The notes below the pieces were generated by a model. That model worked only from the letters and a program-made list of their open reading frames with translations. It ran no database searches and was not told the origin of the DNA. Position numbers and translations under genes: made by a program. From positions 2,890,001 through 2,954,000 of the forward strand of contig NZ_CP085442.1 of the NCBI RefSeq assembly GCF_023824195.1: 64,000 nucleotides of DNA. The letters run 5' to 3'. This DNA is from Priestia megaterium. Its GTDB lineage: Bacteria > Bacillota > Bacilli > Bacillales > Bacillaceae_H. Positions 26,574 to 33,746 of this stretch are shown piece by piece (position 1 is the stretch's first letter; each line of letters begins with the position of its first letter).

Positions 26574-27245
26574 ATGATTATTAATCAAGCTGTCCTGTAC
26601 ACTCATCTACTGGACGAAATGAAGGATTTTTATGTAAATTCTCTCGATTTCCCATTAACCGCCGCTTCACCGCGTTCTTTTTCCATCAAGGTTGGTGAAA
26701 GTGAGCTAACCTTTAAAGAAAGTTCTCTACATACGAAGCCCTTTTACCATTTTGCTTTTAATGTTCCAGCAAACCGCTTTATGGAAGCAAAGCAATGGGC
26801 TACTCAGAGAGTCTTCCTCAATACAGAAGAGAAGAAAGATGAGATTTATTTTGAAGCATTTGATGCTCATTCGTTTTATTTTGAAGACCCTGCTCATAAT
26901 ATTGTTGAATACATTTCAAGACATTCGGACTGCCCGGTATCCAAGAACCCCTTTTCTTCTAAGTCGCTTTTAAGCATAGGAGAAATCAACTTGACAACTC
27001 CTCATGTCCACTCTGTAGGGACACAGCTTATTAACTCCGGTATCACCGTGCGCAACAACAGGCTATTAAACGAGACCTTTAACTTTTTAGGAAGCGGCAG
27101 TGCGTTTTTTCTTGTAGGGACGCCTAAAAGACGGTGGTTTTTTTCGAACCGCGACTCTGAAGTTCATCCATTAATGATAAAGGTCAATCATTCTCTAACA
27201 GTTGCGCTCGACGAAAAAGGAATGTTGAAGATTACGCAAGAATGA
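26574..27245 (+). CDS. VOC/glyoxalase-family protein
   Basis: 223 residues with a vicinal-oxygen-chelate N-terminal module (YTHLLDEMKDFYVNSLDFPL; FYFEDPAHNIVEYISRH) and a second, more divergent half that lacks a clear second metal set. GAGGAATGG precedes the ATG. Possible metal-dependent lyase, dioxygenase or resistance protein; the substrate cannot be told. Confidence 0.82.
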   Translation: MIINQAVLYTHLLDEMKDFYVNSLDFPLTAASPRSFSIKVGESELTFKESSLHTKPFYHFAFNVPANRFMEAKQWATQRVFLNTEEKKDEIYFEAFDAHSFYFEDPAHNIVEYISRHSDCPVSKNPFSSKSLLSIGEINLTTPHVHSVGTQLINSGITVRNNRLLNETFNFLGSGSAFFLVGTPKRRWFFSNRDSEVHPLMIKVNHSLTVALDEKGMLKITQE

Positions 27246-27260
27246 TTGTTTTTTCAATAA

Positions 27261-27298
27261 AGCCACGTAACAAGCGAACTTGTTACGTGGCTATTTTT
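27261..27298 (+). terminator. Terminator of the VOC gene
   Basis: AGCCACGTAACAAG/CTTGTTACGTGGCT perfect stem, CGAA loop, T-run. Confidence 0.9.
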
Positions 27299-27323
27299 GT
27301 TCAAAATTTAGCTCATACTCCCC

Positions 27324-27836
27324 CTATAGGTTTTGTATATAGTTCTCGATGTCCTTTCTATTCATCAGCATAAAAACCTTGCAATCCTCATCATTTCTAA
27401 GCTTTTCAAACCGGTTTCTCATCTTTTTTTGCCGCTCTCGATACGTAGTAAGAATAAACGTAAAAAATGAGCAATCTACTTTTTCAGGGCATCCTTTTGC
27501 CATATCTTCACGCGTTTTTCTTGCATATACGATTCTCCGCTTTATTACTCGGTACACACAAACGATTAGCGGCAGCTCTAAATAAATAATGGTATCTGCA
27601 CGCTTCACTCGCAGGTCATACGAATTGCTGTAGTTCCCATCGATAATCCAGCTGTCTTTTTTTACAATGTGCTCCTGCAATTCTCTAAAGCTATCATTGT
27701 CTCTTTCCGTCCAGCCAGGCTGCCAATACAGGCTGTCTAAATGATGTACTTCTAGATCAAGCTTTTTCCCTAATTTCTTGGCAAATGTAGACTTTCCTAC
27801 TCCTGGAGAAACGCCCATTACCAGTACTCTTTTCAT
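27324..27836 (-). CDS. P-loop NTPase of the topology-modulation/adenylate kinase-like group
   Basis: 170 residues. Walker A is GVSPGVGKST (about 8-17); HHLDSLYWQPGW, SWIIDGNYSNSYDLRVKRADTIIYL, and a basic helical lid (RVIKRRIVYARKTRED) follow, as in proteins annotated as topology modulation protein. A small-molecule kinase role is likely; the substrate is unknown. A second member of the same family is encoded at 38312-38785. Confidence 0.85.
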   Translation of the reverse strand: MKRVLVMGVSPGVGKSTFAKKLGKKLDLEVHHLDSLYWQPGWTERDNDSFRELQEHIVKKDSWIIDGNYSNSYDLRVKRADTIIYLELPLIVCVYRVIKRRIVYARKTREDMAKGCPEKVDCSFFTFILTTYRERQKKMRNRFEKLRNDEDCKVFMLMNRKDIENYIQNL

Positions 27837-27883
27837 CTCATCACCTTACCTTTTTAAGAAATAAAGCTGATTGAAGAGAAGGC

Positions 27884-27946
27884 AACTGTTTATAGCTGAC
27901 TCGGTGCACTCAGTGTACTCGGAGCGGGCTGCTTTATAAAACAGTT
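27884..27946. other. Possible structured element
   Basis: AACTGTTTATAGC (27884-27896) can pair with GCTTTATAAAACAGTT (27931-27946), with a GC-rich core between them that has its own partial complementarity (GGTGCACT/AGTGTACT). No ORF here; it lies between two divergent genes. Could be a hairpin leader, a small RNA or chance. Confidence 0.25.
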
Positions 27947-28099
27947 TCATGTTAGCATCTTTATTTCCGTGATTTTCAGGCAACCTATAAACATTCATCA
28001 TAAATTCCTATATTCCTTCTTGCTTTGTAGTAAATAGGTTGCTTTTATTAATCGTTTCCTTTACCTTAAATGTGAGTATATAAAAGTAAGGTGAAAAAA

Positions 28100-28330
28100 A
28101 TGAATGCATCTATGCTAAAGAGATTTTTACGAAACCTCGGTATTTTTATTTATATTGTCATTGCAGCTATTAATATTTACTTAACGAGAAATGATCTAGG
28201 CGATATGCTTACCCGCCTTGTGCTGCTGACTATTTTACTTCCTTTGTTTTTTAGTTTTGTGTATGCATTAGGAAAATCACATTTTAAAAGACAAGAAGAA
28301 CTAGCTGAACAAGAGAAGAAAAAAGAGTAA
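28100..28330 (+). CDS. Small hypothetical membrane protein
   Basis: 76 residues from the ATG at 28100, preceded by AAGGTG at six bases; the GTG at 28091 is part of that site. Two hydrophobic segments (about 11-28 and 37-57) and a highly charged tail (KSHFKRQEELAEQEKKKE). Function unknown. Confidence 0.65.
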   Translation: MNASMLKRFLRNLGIFIYIVIAAINIYLTRNDLGDMLTRLVLLTILLPLFFSFVYALGKSHFKRQEELAEQEKKKE

Positions 28331-28377
28331 AAAAAGCCTTTTGGCCAAGGGGGATTTCCCTTGGTAAAAGGCTTTTT
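28331..28377. terminator. Long bidirectional terminator
   Basis: Nested stem AAAAAGCCTTTT/AAAAGGCTTTTT with an inner CCAAGGG/CCCTTGG segment, shared by the convergent genes at 28100 and 28376. Confidence 0.9.
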
Positions 28378-28735
28378 ACTTTTTTTCATATAACTGAACA
28401 TCAACTACATCAGGATTAACGTGATACTGCTTGGCAAGTTGATTTACCATTTGCTGAATTTCTCTCTTTTTATGGTAAGAAAGGTGTTGGCGGGGCAGAA
28501 GAACCAGAATTTGAGCTTCCGCATAGTTATTCAGCACCCTAACTTCTTGAAAGCCATGCTGCGTCAAAAAAACTTTTAACGCTTTTTCAAAGTCTGTGCT
28601 TTCTTTTTGAACAACTATAGAAGGCTGATCGTAAGAAAATAGCGAAACCTCTTTCTCTTCAGGCTTTGTATACACCGCCCAAGCAGTTATAAGCACTGTG
28701 ACAGCAATACCAACATTTAACATCCACCTTTTCAT
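28376..28735 (-). CDS. Hypothetical membrane-anchored protein
   Basis: 119 residues: membrane anchor at about 5-23, then a soluble domain (about 45-119) with predicted alpha/beta pattern (KALKVFLTQHGFQEVRVLNN; VNQLAKQYHVNPDVVDV). The latter resembles sporulation/germination small proteins in general form only. No family named. The stop lies next to the shared terminator. Confidence 0.65.
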   Translation of the reverse strand: MKRWMLNVGIAVTVLITAWAVYTKPEEKEVSLFSYDQPSIVVQKESTDFEKALKVFLTQHGFQEVRVLNNYAEAQILVLLPRQHLSYHKKREIQQMVNQLAKQYHVNPDVVDVQLYEKK

Positions 28736-28797
28736 ACCACGAACGCTCCTTTTAATTAAGTTTGTTCATGATATGAAAGAATTCGCTCATTCATGCG

Positions 28798-29559
28798 TTA
28801 TCTTCCTAGCCATCCTCCGTCTACAGCAAGTAAATGCCCATGAATATAAGCAGATGCATCAGATGCTAAAAAGACAATCGCCCCTTTAAAATCATCTGCT
28901 TGCCCCCATCTGCCTGCGGGAATACGTTCAATGATTTGTCTGCTGCGCGTTTCATCGTTAATAAGTGCTTCATTCATATCAGTGGCAATATACCCTGGTA
29001 CAATTCCATTAACATTTACGCCCTTTGCTGCCCATTCATTAGATAAAGCCTTTGTAAGCTGAGCAACTCCGCCTTTTGCTGCAGCATAGGCGGGAACGGT
29101 AATACCTCCTTGGTAAGAAAGCAAAGATGCCATATTAATAATTTTTCCGCTTCCTTGTTTAAGCATTTGGCGGCCCGCCTGCTGACATAACAACCATACG
29201 GTTTTTAAATTAACATTCATAACAGCATCCCAATCTTCTTCTGCAAAGTCTACAGCAGGTGAACGTCTTTGAATACCCGCGTTGTTCACTAAAATATCGA
29301 GCTTGCCAAAATAAGCAACAACCGATGAGATCGCTTCGCTTACTTCAGAAGCGTTTTCTAGATTACAATTAACAATAAAACATTTTCTTCCGAGACGTTC
29401 AATTTCTTCTTTTACTCCAAGAAATTCCTTTGATCGCTGCAGCAGAGCGATATCCGAACCTGCTTCTGCCAAAGCAATCGCCATTGATCTTCCAATTCCT
29501 CTTGTTGCTCCCGTAATCGCTGCTACTTTACCATCTAAAGAAAACAAATCTACTGTCAT
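28798..29559 (-). CDS. kduD: SDR dehydrogenase, 2-deoxy-D-gluconate 3-dehydrogenase type
   Basis: 253 residues of the classical SDR fold: FSLDGKVAAITGATRGIG, NNAGIQRR, Ser in NMASLLSYQGG and YAAAK catalytic pair (about 157-161), C-terminal AVDGGWLGR. The opening FSLDGKVA and the NNAGIQRR motif fit the KduD/gluconate 5-dehydrogenase group, acting on keto-sugar acids. It overlaps the upstream zinc dehydrogenase gene by four bases. The pair under a GntR regulator suggests stepwise oxidation and reduction of a hexonate or uronate. Exact substrate uncertain. Confidence 0.82.
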   Translation of the reverse strand: MTVDLFSLDGKVAAITGATRGIGRSMAIALAEAGSDIALLQRSKEFLGVKEEIERLGRKCFIVNCNLENASEVSEAISSVVAYFGKLDILVNNAGIQRRSPAVDFAEEDWDAVMNVNLKTVWLLCQQAGRQMLKQGSGKIINMASLLSYQGGITVPAYAAAKGGVAQLTKALSNEWAAKGVNVNGIVPGYIATDMNEALINDETRSRQIIERIPAGRWGQADDFKGAIVFLASDASAYIHGHLLAVDGGWLGR

Positions 29560-30587
29560 TGTTCATTCTCCTCTCCGTTTGGTGCAAATAAAATTTTAAG
29601 TGATTCATCAGGCCGCTGCATAAAATCAAACCCCGCTTGAATATCTTCAAGCGGCAGCTTATGAGATATCAAAGAATCTGCTGATATTTCACCGCTTGCC
29701 AGTAAATCAATAGCCGTCTGAAAATCTTCCTTTGTATAACATCTCGTTGTAGTTAATGAAATTTCTTTAAAGTGCATCGCTGCCAAATCCACTTCTGGGG
29801 CGTTTTTGTATACGCTCACCACAACAATCTCTCCTTGGATACGGCTTGTTTCCACCATTTGTTTTGCTGTAGTTTGATTTCCTGCTACTTCAAATACAAC
29901 GTCTGCACCGACATCATTCGTAAGCAAACGCACTTCTTTTACTACGTCTTTTTTCGCTGCATCAATTGGTATAAAGCCAAGTTCTTTCGCTTTAGTTAAG
30001 CGATAAGAACTAATATCTGAGATCATTACTTTTTTTGCTCCTGCTCGTTTCGCAATCATCCCGATCAGCAGTCCAATAGGTCCTGCCCCTAAAATGACAG
30101 CTTGGTCCCCTACTTTCAACCGCGAGCGTCGTACTGTATGTACGGCAACCGCTACAGGTTCTGCAAGAGCTGCATGTGCGCTAGACAGTTTCTTTGGCAA
30201 GAGGTGAAGACGGCTCACTGGAACAGCCACGTACTGCGCGAACCCTCCATCTTGATCAATGCCGATTAGTTTTAACTTCTTACAAACATGAAACTGTCCT
30301 CTTACACAGGCTTCGCATGTTCCGCAGCTAAGCGTAGGTTCAACTGCTACGCGGTCACCTAGAGAAAATTCCGTTTCCCCTTGGATCTCCTCTATAACTC
30401 CGCTGAATTCATGTCCCATAATGAGTGGCGCTTGTGCTCTAGGGTGTTTTCCAAAATAAATCATCATATCCGTTCCGCAAATTCCAGCATGAGATACCTT
30501 TACAAGCGCTTCTCCTTCTTTTATGACCGGTTTCGCTTTCTGCTGCATGACGGCTTTTGTTTCTGAAACGTAGACACCCGCTTTCAT
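29556..30587 (-). CDS. Zinc-dependent sugar/sugar-acid dehydrogenase (MDR family)
   Basis: 343 residues from the ATG at 30587 (GGGGATGGGG upstream; the open frame extends further without good support). Catalytic zinc ligands lie in HAGICGTDMMIY and GHEFSG; the structural zinc has four Cys in SCGTCEACVRGQFHVC; the nucleotide-binding motif is LGAGPIGLLIG (about 165-175). Similar to L-idonate/L-galactonate-type 5-dehydrogenases. First enzyme gene after the GntR regulator, overlapping kduD by four bases. Confidence 0.88.
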   Translation of the reverse strand: MKAGVYVSETKAVMQQKAKPVIKEGEALVKVSHAGICGTDMMIYFGKHPRAQAPLIMGHEFSGVIEEIQGETEFSLGDRVAVEPTLSCGTCEACVRGQFHVCKKLKLIGIDQDGGFAQYVAVPVSRLHLLPKKLSSAHAALAEPVAVAVHTVRRSRLKVGDQAVILGAGPIGLLIGMIAKRAGAKKVMISDISSYRLTKAKELGFIPIDAAKKDVVKEVRLLTNDVGADVVFEVAGNQTTAKQMVETSRIQGEIVVVSVYKNAPEVDLAAMHFKEISLTTTRCYTKEDFQTAIDLLASGEISADSLISHKLPLEDIQAGFDFMQRPDESLKILFAPNGEENEQ

Positions 30588-30627
30588 TTCCCCATCCCCT
30601 TTGTATACTTGTCGATAAGTTAAAGAC

Positions 30628-30656
30628 AAAAAGGTCCAAAAACATTTTGGATCTTT
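30628..30656 (-). terminator. Terminator between the GntR gene and the dehydrogenase genes
   Basis: GATCCAAAA/TTTTGGACC stem with a G-U pair and T-run on the minus strand. It could be partial, letting some readthrough into the dehydrogenase genes. Confidence 0.65.
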
Positions 30657-30667
30657 TATCCCCTTTT

Positions 30668-31357
30668 TTATGCTTCATTCACTAGTGAAGCTGTTATCGT
30701 ATTTCGCGTATCTTTAAAATGACGTTTCACTTCATCTTGAATACGTTTTATATTTTGGGACTTTAACGCCTTAATCATTTCATGATGCTGCTCAATCAGT
30801 GGCATAACAGCTTTTTTGTCATCTCGAAATCTTTTTTCAGTGGTAATTAAAAGAGCGGCTAAAATAATTTCACGGATGCTTTCCCATAATCTTAATATCC
30901 GCTTATGGTTTGCTTCGATAATCACGAGCTCATGAAACCGCAAATCTTGATAAGCAAATTCTATATAGTCATCGTATTTAGCTGCCATATTCATTTGATC
31001 AATACTTTGCTCAAGCTTTTTAATAAGCGAATCATGATTGACTTCAGATAAACGTTCTAAGACAAAATGTTCTAAAAGCAGACGAACATCGTACAGCTCG
31101 TGTAAATCCCTAGTTGTTAAACCAATAACAACTGCTCCCATTCGCTGTAAGTCAATGAGCCCTTCGTTTGAAAGGGTCCGCAGCGCTTCTCTTATAGGAG
31201 ATCTACTCATTCCAAACTCTGCCGACAACTGATTTTCGGATAGTATGGTTCCTTTCTTCACCTCGCCGCTCATAATTTGAATTCTCAATTTGCTTACAAC
31301 TTGTTCTCCTAGCGAGGCTCCGCGAAGCCATCTTTCCGGGTAGGTTACCTTTTTAAT
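30668..31357 (-). CDS. GntR/FCD-family regulator, probable ATT start
   Basis: 229 residues if started at ATT 31357. The N-terminal winged helix includes SLGEQVVSKLRIQIMSGEV, LSENQLSAEFGMSRSPIREALRTL, then an all-helical FCD ligand domain (RLLLEHFVLERL, DLRFHELVIIEANHKRI). The first conserved helix begins upstream of the nearest TTG/ATG codons. The only start-like codon before an in-frame stop is ATT, preceded by GGAAGTGATG. It controls the dehydrogenase operon downstream; a perfect palindrome and a cre-like site lie upstream. Confidence 0.85.
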   Translation of the reverse strand: MKKVTYPERWLRGASLGEQVVSKLRIQIMSGEVKKGTILSENQLSAEFGMSRSPIREALRTLSNEGLIDLQRMGAVVIGLTTRDLHELYDVRLLLEHFVLERLSEVNHDSLIKKLEQSIDQMNMAAKYDDYIEFAYQDLRFHELVIIEANHKRILRLWESIREIILAALLITTEKRFRDDKKAVMPLIEQHHEMIKALKSQNIKRIQDEVKRHFKDTRNTITASLVNEA

Positions 31358-31378
31358 GTGTCATCACTTCCTTAACCA

Positions 31379-31392
31379 ACTTGTATACAAGT
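31379..31392. promoter_or_regulatory. Palindromic GntR operator
   Basis: ACTTGTATACAAGT, a perfect 14-base palindrome 21 bases upstream of the GntR start. A related sequence, ACAAGTATACAAAG on the minus strand at 30599-30612, lies in the leader of the dehydrogenase genes. GntR/FadR-type regulators use palindromes of this size; binding is inferred. Confidence 0.6.
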
Positions 31393-31426
31393 ATTCAAGA
31401 ACTAGTATATAGATAAGAAACCTTAT

Positions 31427-31440
31427 TGTAAACGTTTTCT
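31427..31440. promoter_or_regulatory. cre-like site upstream of the GntR operon
   Basis: TGTAAACGTTTTCT matches 13 of 14 positions of the CcpA consensus. Fits catabolite control of a sugar-acid operon. Confidence 0.6.
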
Positions 31441-31512
31441 TTCTGCAAATGTATATTTTTACAATTCTTTCTTACACTAAGAACTACTGATAAATAAAAG
31501 GTGGAAAGATGA

Positions 31513-31971
31513 ATGAATCAAATTATATTATGGGGGATTCTTGTTATTCCATGGTTTTTACTGCTACTGCTTGATAAACAGCGTGTTAAACGATTTTTTA
31601 CTGTAGGGTTATTTGCTGCATTAATGATGACAATCGCCTATCAAGTAGCGGAAAAAATGCACTGGTGGACGGTTCAAGAAAACGTATTTTTTCTTACTAG
31701 TATGGGAGCAACGATTTATTGCCTTCATATTGTGATTACTATCTTTGTCTTTTACCTTACATATCCCGGGTTTATCTTGTACATAATTGTTAACATTATT
31801 TTGGATTTGATTCATGGTTATGTTATTGTTCCTTTTCTCGCTAAAATTGGGCTTTATAATCTGTATGATATCAGTCATTTTGGGCTTTTCCTTGTCATGA
31901 CTACCGTAGCCATTATCCTTTACTTGTTTCAACGGCTGCTTGACTTTATATTTGAGGAAAGCCCTGCATAA
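31513..31971 (+). CDS. CBO0543-like multi-pass membrane protein
   Basis: 152 residues with five to six membrane segments and few charged residues; WTVQENVFFLTS and LIHGYVIVPFLAKIGLYNLYD are typical of a Bacillus/Clostridium family annotated CBO0543. AGGTGGAAAG precedes the start. Function unknown. Confidence 0.72.
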   Translation: MNQIILWGILVIPWFLLLLLDKQRVKRFFTVGLFAALMMTIAYQVAEKMHWWTVQENVFFLTSMGATIYCLHIVITIFVFYLTYPGFILYIIVNIILDLIHGYVIVPFLAKIGLYNLYDISHFGLFLVMTTVAIILYLFQRLLDFIFEESPA

Positions 31972-31998
31972 AAAGCCACAGCAAACGCTATGGCTTTT
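31971..31998. terminator. Bidirectional terminator
   Basis: AAAAGCCA-AGC/GCT-TGGCTTTT stem with one mismatch between convergent genes. Confidence 0.8.
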
Positions 31999-32001
31999 TA
32001 A

Positions 32002-32883
32002 TCAATAGAAAAATGGAATAACCGTATCTCCGCGAATCGGTTCAACAGCCGTATGAAACTGAATTCGCAAACTTTTTGAAGTTTCGATGTCAGAAGCATC
32101 CATGACGTGAAAATGAATGTGTGGCTCTGACGAATTCCCGGAATTTCCACACCTTCCGAGCAGCGTTCCTTTACGAACCACGCCTCCTTTTTTCACAGAA
32201 ACCGACCCTTTCTTCAAATGTGCAAGCACACTGTATTCTTTTCCTTCATGCTCAATGATAACGTGATTTCCTAAAGGATTTTTTTTATTCGTGTGTCCAA
32301 TTTCATTATCTTCTTGGCCATCAACTGCTGAAACGACGACCCCTTTTAGCGGAGCTACAACTTTTTTTCCATAGGCATAGTAATCTTCGTTTTTCATTCC
32401 ATCATTTTTATAGCTTTGCTTTCCTTTTCGCACGACTAAATCATACGCATACCTTTGGTTTTCGACTGGATGGTGATAGTTCAACACCTCATGCTTTCCT
32501 CCCCAATAGACAAACCATTCACTTTGAATCGGCATCGTATATTTGTTTGTACTCCATCGATCTCTCTCTGAAAATGATTCTATAGGAGCAATCACAAGTG
32601 CTTGTATAATGTTATGTTCATCAAACATAACGCTGATGGCTTTTGTCTGCGTAGAATTTAACCAAATAAACTGCTCAATTTGAGGAGTTAAATAGAGATT
32701 TGTTTCTAGTCTGTAGAATTGTTCTTCTTCATTAAACAATTTGCTCTGCTCCAAAAATTGCTGAAGCGAAACTTGATGTTTAAATTCTTCGCTTACACAA
32801 TCATAAAGCTTCTTAAAATTCCCTTCTGCAAATAAAGTTCCAAACTCTTCTCTGATGTTCACTTTTTTCTCTGTATCCATCAT
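32002..32883 (-). CDS. M23-family metallopeptidase without signal peptide
   Basis: 293 residues. An N-terminal helical region (about 10-110) resembles DUF3887-type modules. The M23 domain follows: HHPVENQRYAYDLVV carries the first zinc His and Asp, and EPHIHFHVMD the last His ligands, with LGNHVIIEH and LGRCGNSGNS in between. The catalytic set looks intact, so the product should cut glycyl/peptide crosslinks of peptidoglycan. Yet there is no signal peptide or membrane anchor, so export or target is unclear. Confidence 0.85.
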   Translation of the reverse strand: MMDTEKKVNIREEFGTLFAEGNFKKLYDCVSEEFKHQVSLQQFLEQSKLFNEEEQFYRLETNLYLTPQIEQFIWLNSTQTKAISVMFDEHNIIQALVIAPIESFSERDRWSTNKYTMPIQSEWFVYWGGKHEVLNYHHPVENQRYAYDLVVRKGKQSYKNDGMKNEDYYAYGKKVVAPLKGVVVSAVDGQEDNEIGHTNKKNPLGNHVIIEHEGKEYSVLAHLKKGSVSVKKGGVVRKGTLLGRCGNSGNSSEPHIHFHVMDASDIETSKSLRIQFHTAVEPIRGDTVIPFFY

Positions 32884-33064
32884 TGTAATCCACCCTTTTA
32901 TATGTATTTCAATTTGTTTGAATTATCTATAAGTAATACGTTTTATCTTGTAAAAAGGTTTGATTTTCCAATTATTCTACCTCAAAATCTTCTTCTATGC
33001 CGTATTTACAATTTTCTCAATCCATTTTATACTTATTTTACAAATATTTGAAAGGAGGTGCAGC

Positions 33065-33127
33065 ATGATGAAAATAACGTTAAATAAGAAAATCAAGCTG
33101 CGCCGAGTAAGTGTTTTTGGCGCTTAG
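33065..33127 (+). CDS. Candidate 20-residue leader peptide
   Basis: ATG at 33065 (or 33068) encodes MMKITLNKKIKLRRVSVFGA. It has a near-perfect ribosome binding site (AAAGGAGGTG) and ends 19 bases before the histidine phosphatase start, which has its own site. A short cationic peptide or translation leader; function unknown. Confidence 0.5.
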   Translation: MMKITLNKKIKLRRVSVFGA

Positions 33128-33146
33128 ATTTTAAGGAGAGTTCACA

Positions 33147-33683
33147 ATGAAAGTAGCATTAGTACGTCATTACAAAGTAAATAAAGGTCTTCCAGAAAAC
33201 CACCGCTTATCCACCAATGAACTAGTGGCTTGGTTTCAGGAATATGATGAATCAGATATTACGTATGGAGAGACTGAATTGAATAATATCGAATGGAAAC
33301 GCTGTTTTTCAAGCGATATGCCGCGAGCACACAAAACGGCAAAGCATATTTATAAACAAGAGATCACTCTTCTTCCGGAACTTAGAGAAATACCTATGCC
33401 TATTATTCCATTAAAATTTAAACTTCCTTTTATCCTCTGGGCATTACTGTTTCGCATGTCCGGACTCATCAACAAACAAGCTCGTAAAGATATGGCTGAG
33501 ACTAAGAAAAAAGTCGCAGCAGTGCTAGATCGCGCTATTTCCGAGTCAGAAGACGATTTATTGATTGTCAGCCACGGAGGCATTATGAAGTTTATGCGTA
33601 AAGAACTTATAAAACGCGGCTTTAAAGGGCCTCGGTTTGATATTGCTGTTAATGGAAAGCTTTATCTTTTTGAAAAGCAATAG
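33147..33683 (+). CDS. Histidine phosphatase-family protein
   Basis: 178 residues. The N-terminal motif reads VRHYKV where most members have RHGE; the second catalytic region SHGGIMKFM (about 145-153) and SSDMPRAHKTA are present. Phosphoglycerate-mutase-like fold acting as a phosphatase. AAGGAGAG precedes the ATG. The RHG to RHY change is common in a Bacillus subgroup. Substrate unknown. Confidence 0.85.
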   Translation: MKVALVRHYKVNKGLPENHRLSTNELVAWFQEYDESDITYGETELNNIEWKRCFSSDMPRAHKTAKHIYKQEITLLPELREIPMPIIPLKFKLPFILWALLFRMSGLINKQARKDMAETKKKVAAVLDRAISESEDDLLIVSHGGIMKFMRKELIKRGFKGPRFDIAVNGKLYLFEKQ

Positions 33684-33712
33684 AATGAAGCTTACTAGAA
33701 AAACATTCCTAA

Positions 33713-33746
33713 AAAAAGTCGCAGAGATCAGTCCCTGCGACTTTTT
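33713..33746. terminator. Bidirectional terminator
   Basis: AAAAAGTCGCAG/CTGCGACTTTTT stem between the histidine phosphatase and antiporter genes; its right arm runs into the antiporter stop codon. Confidence 0.85.
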
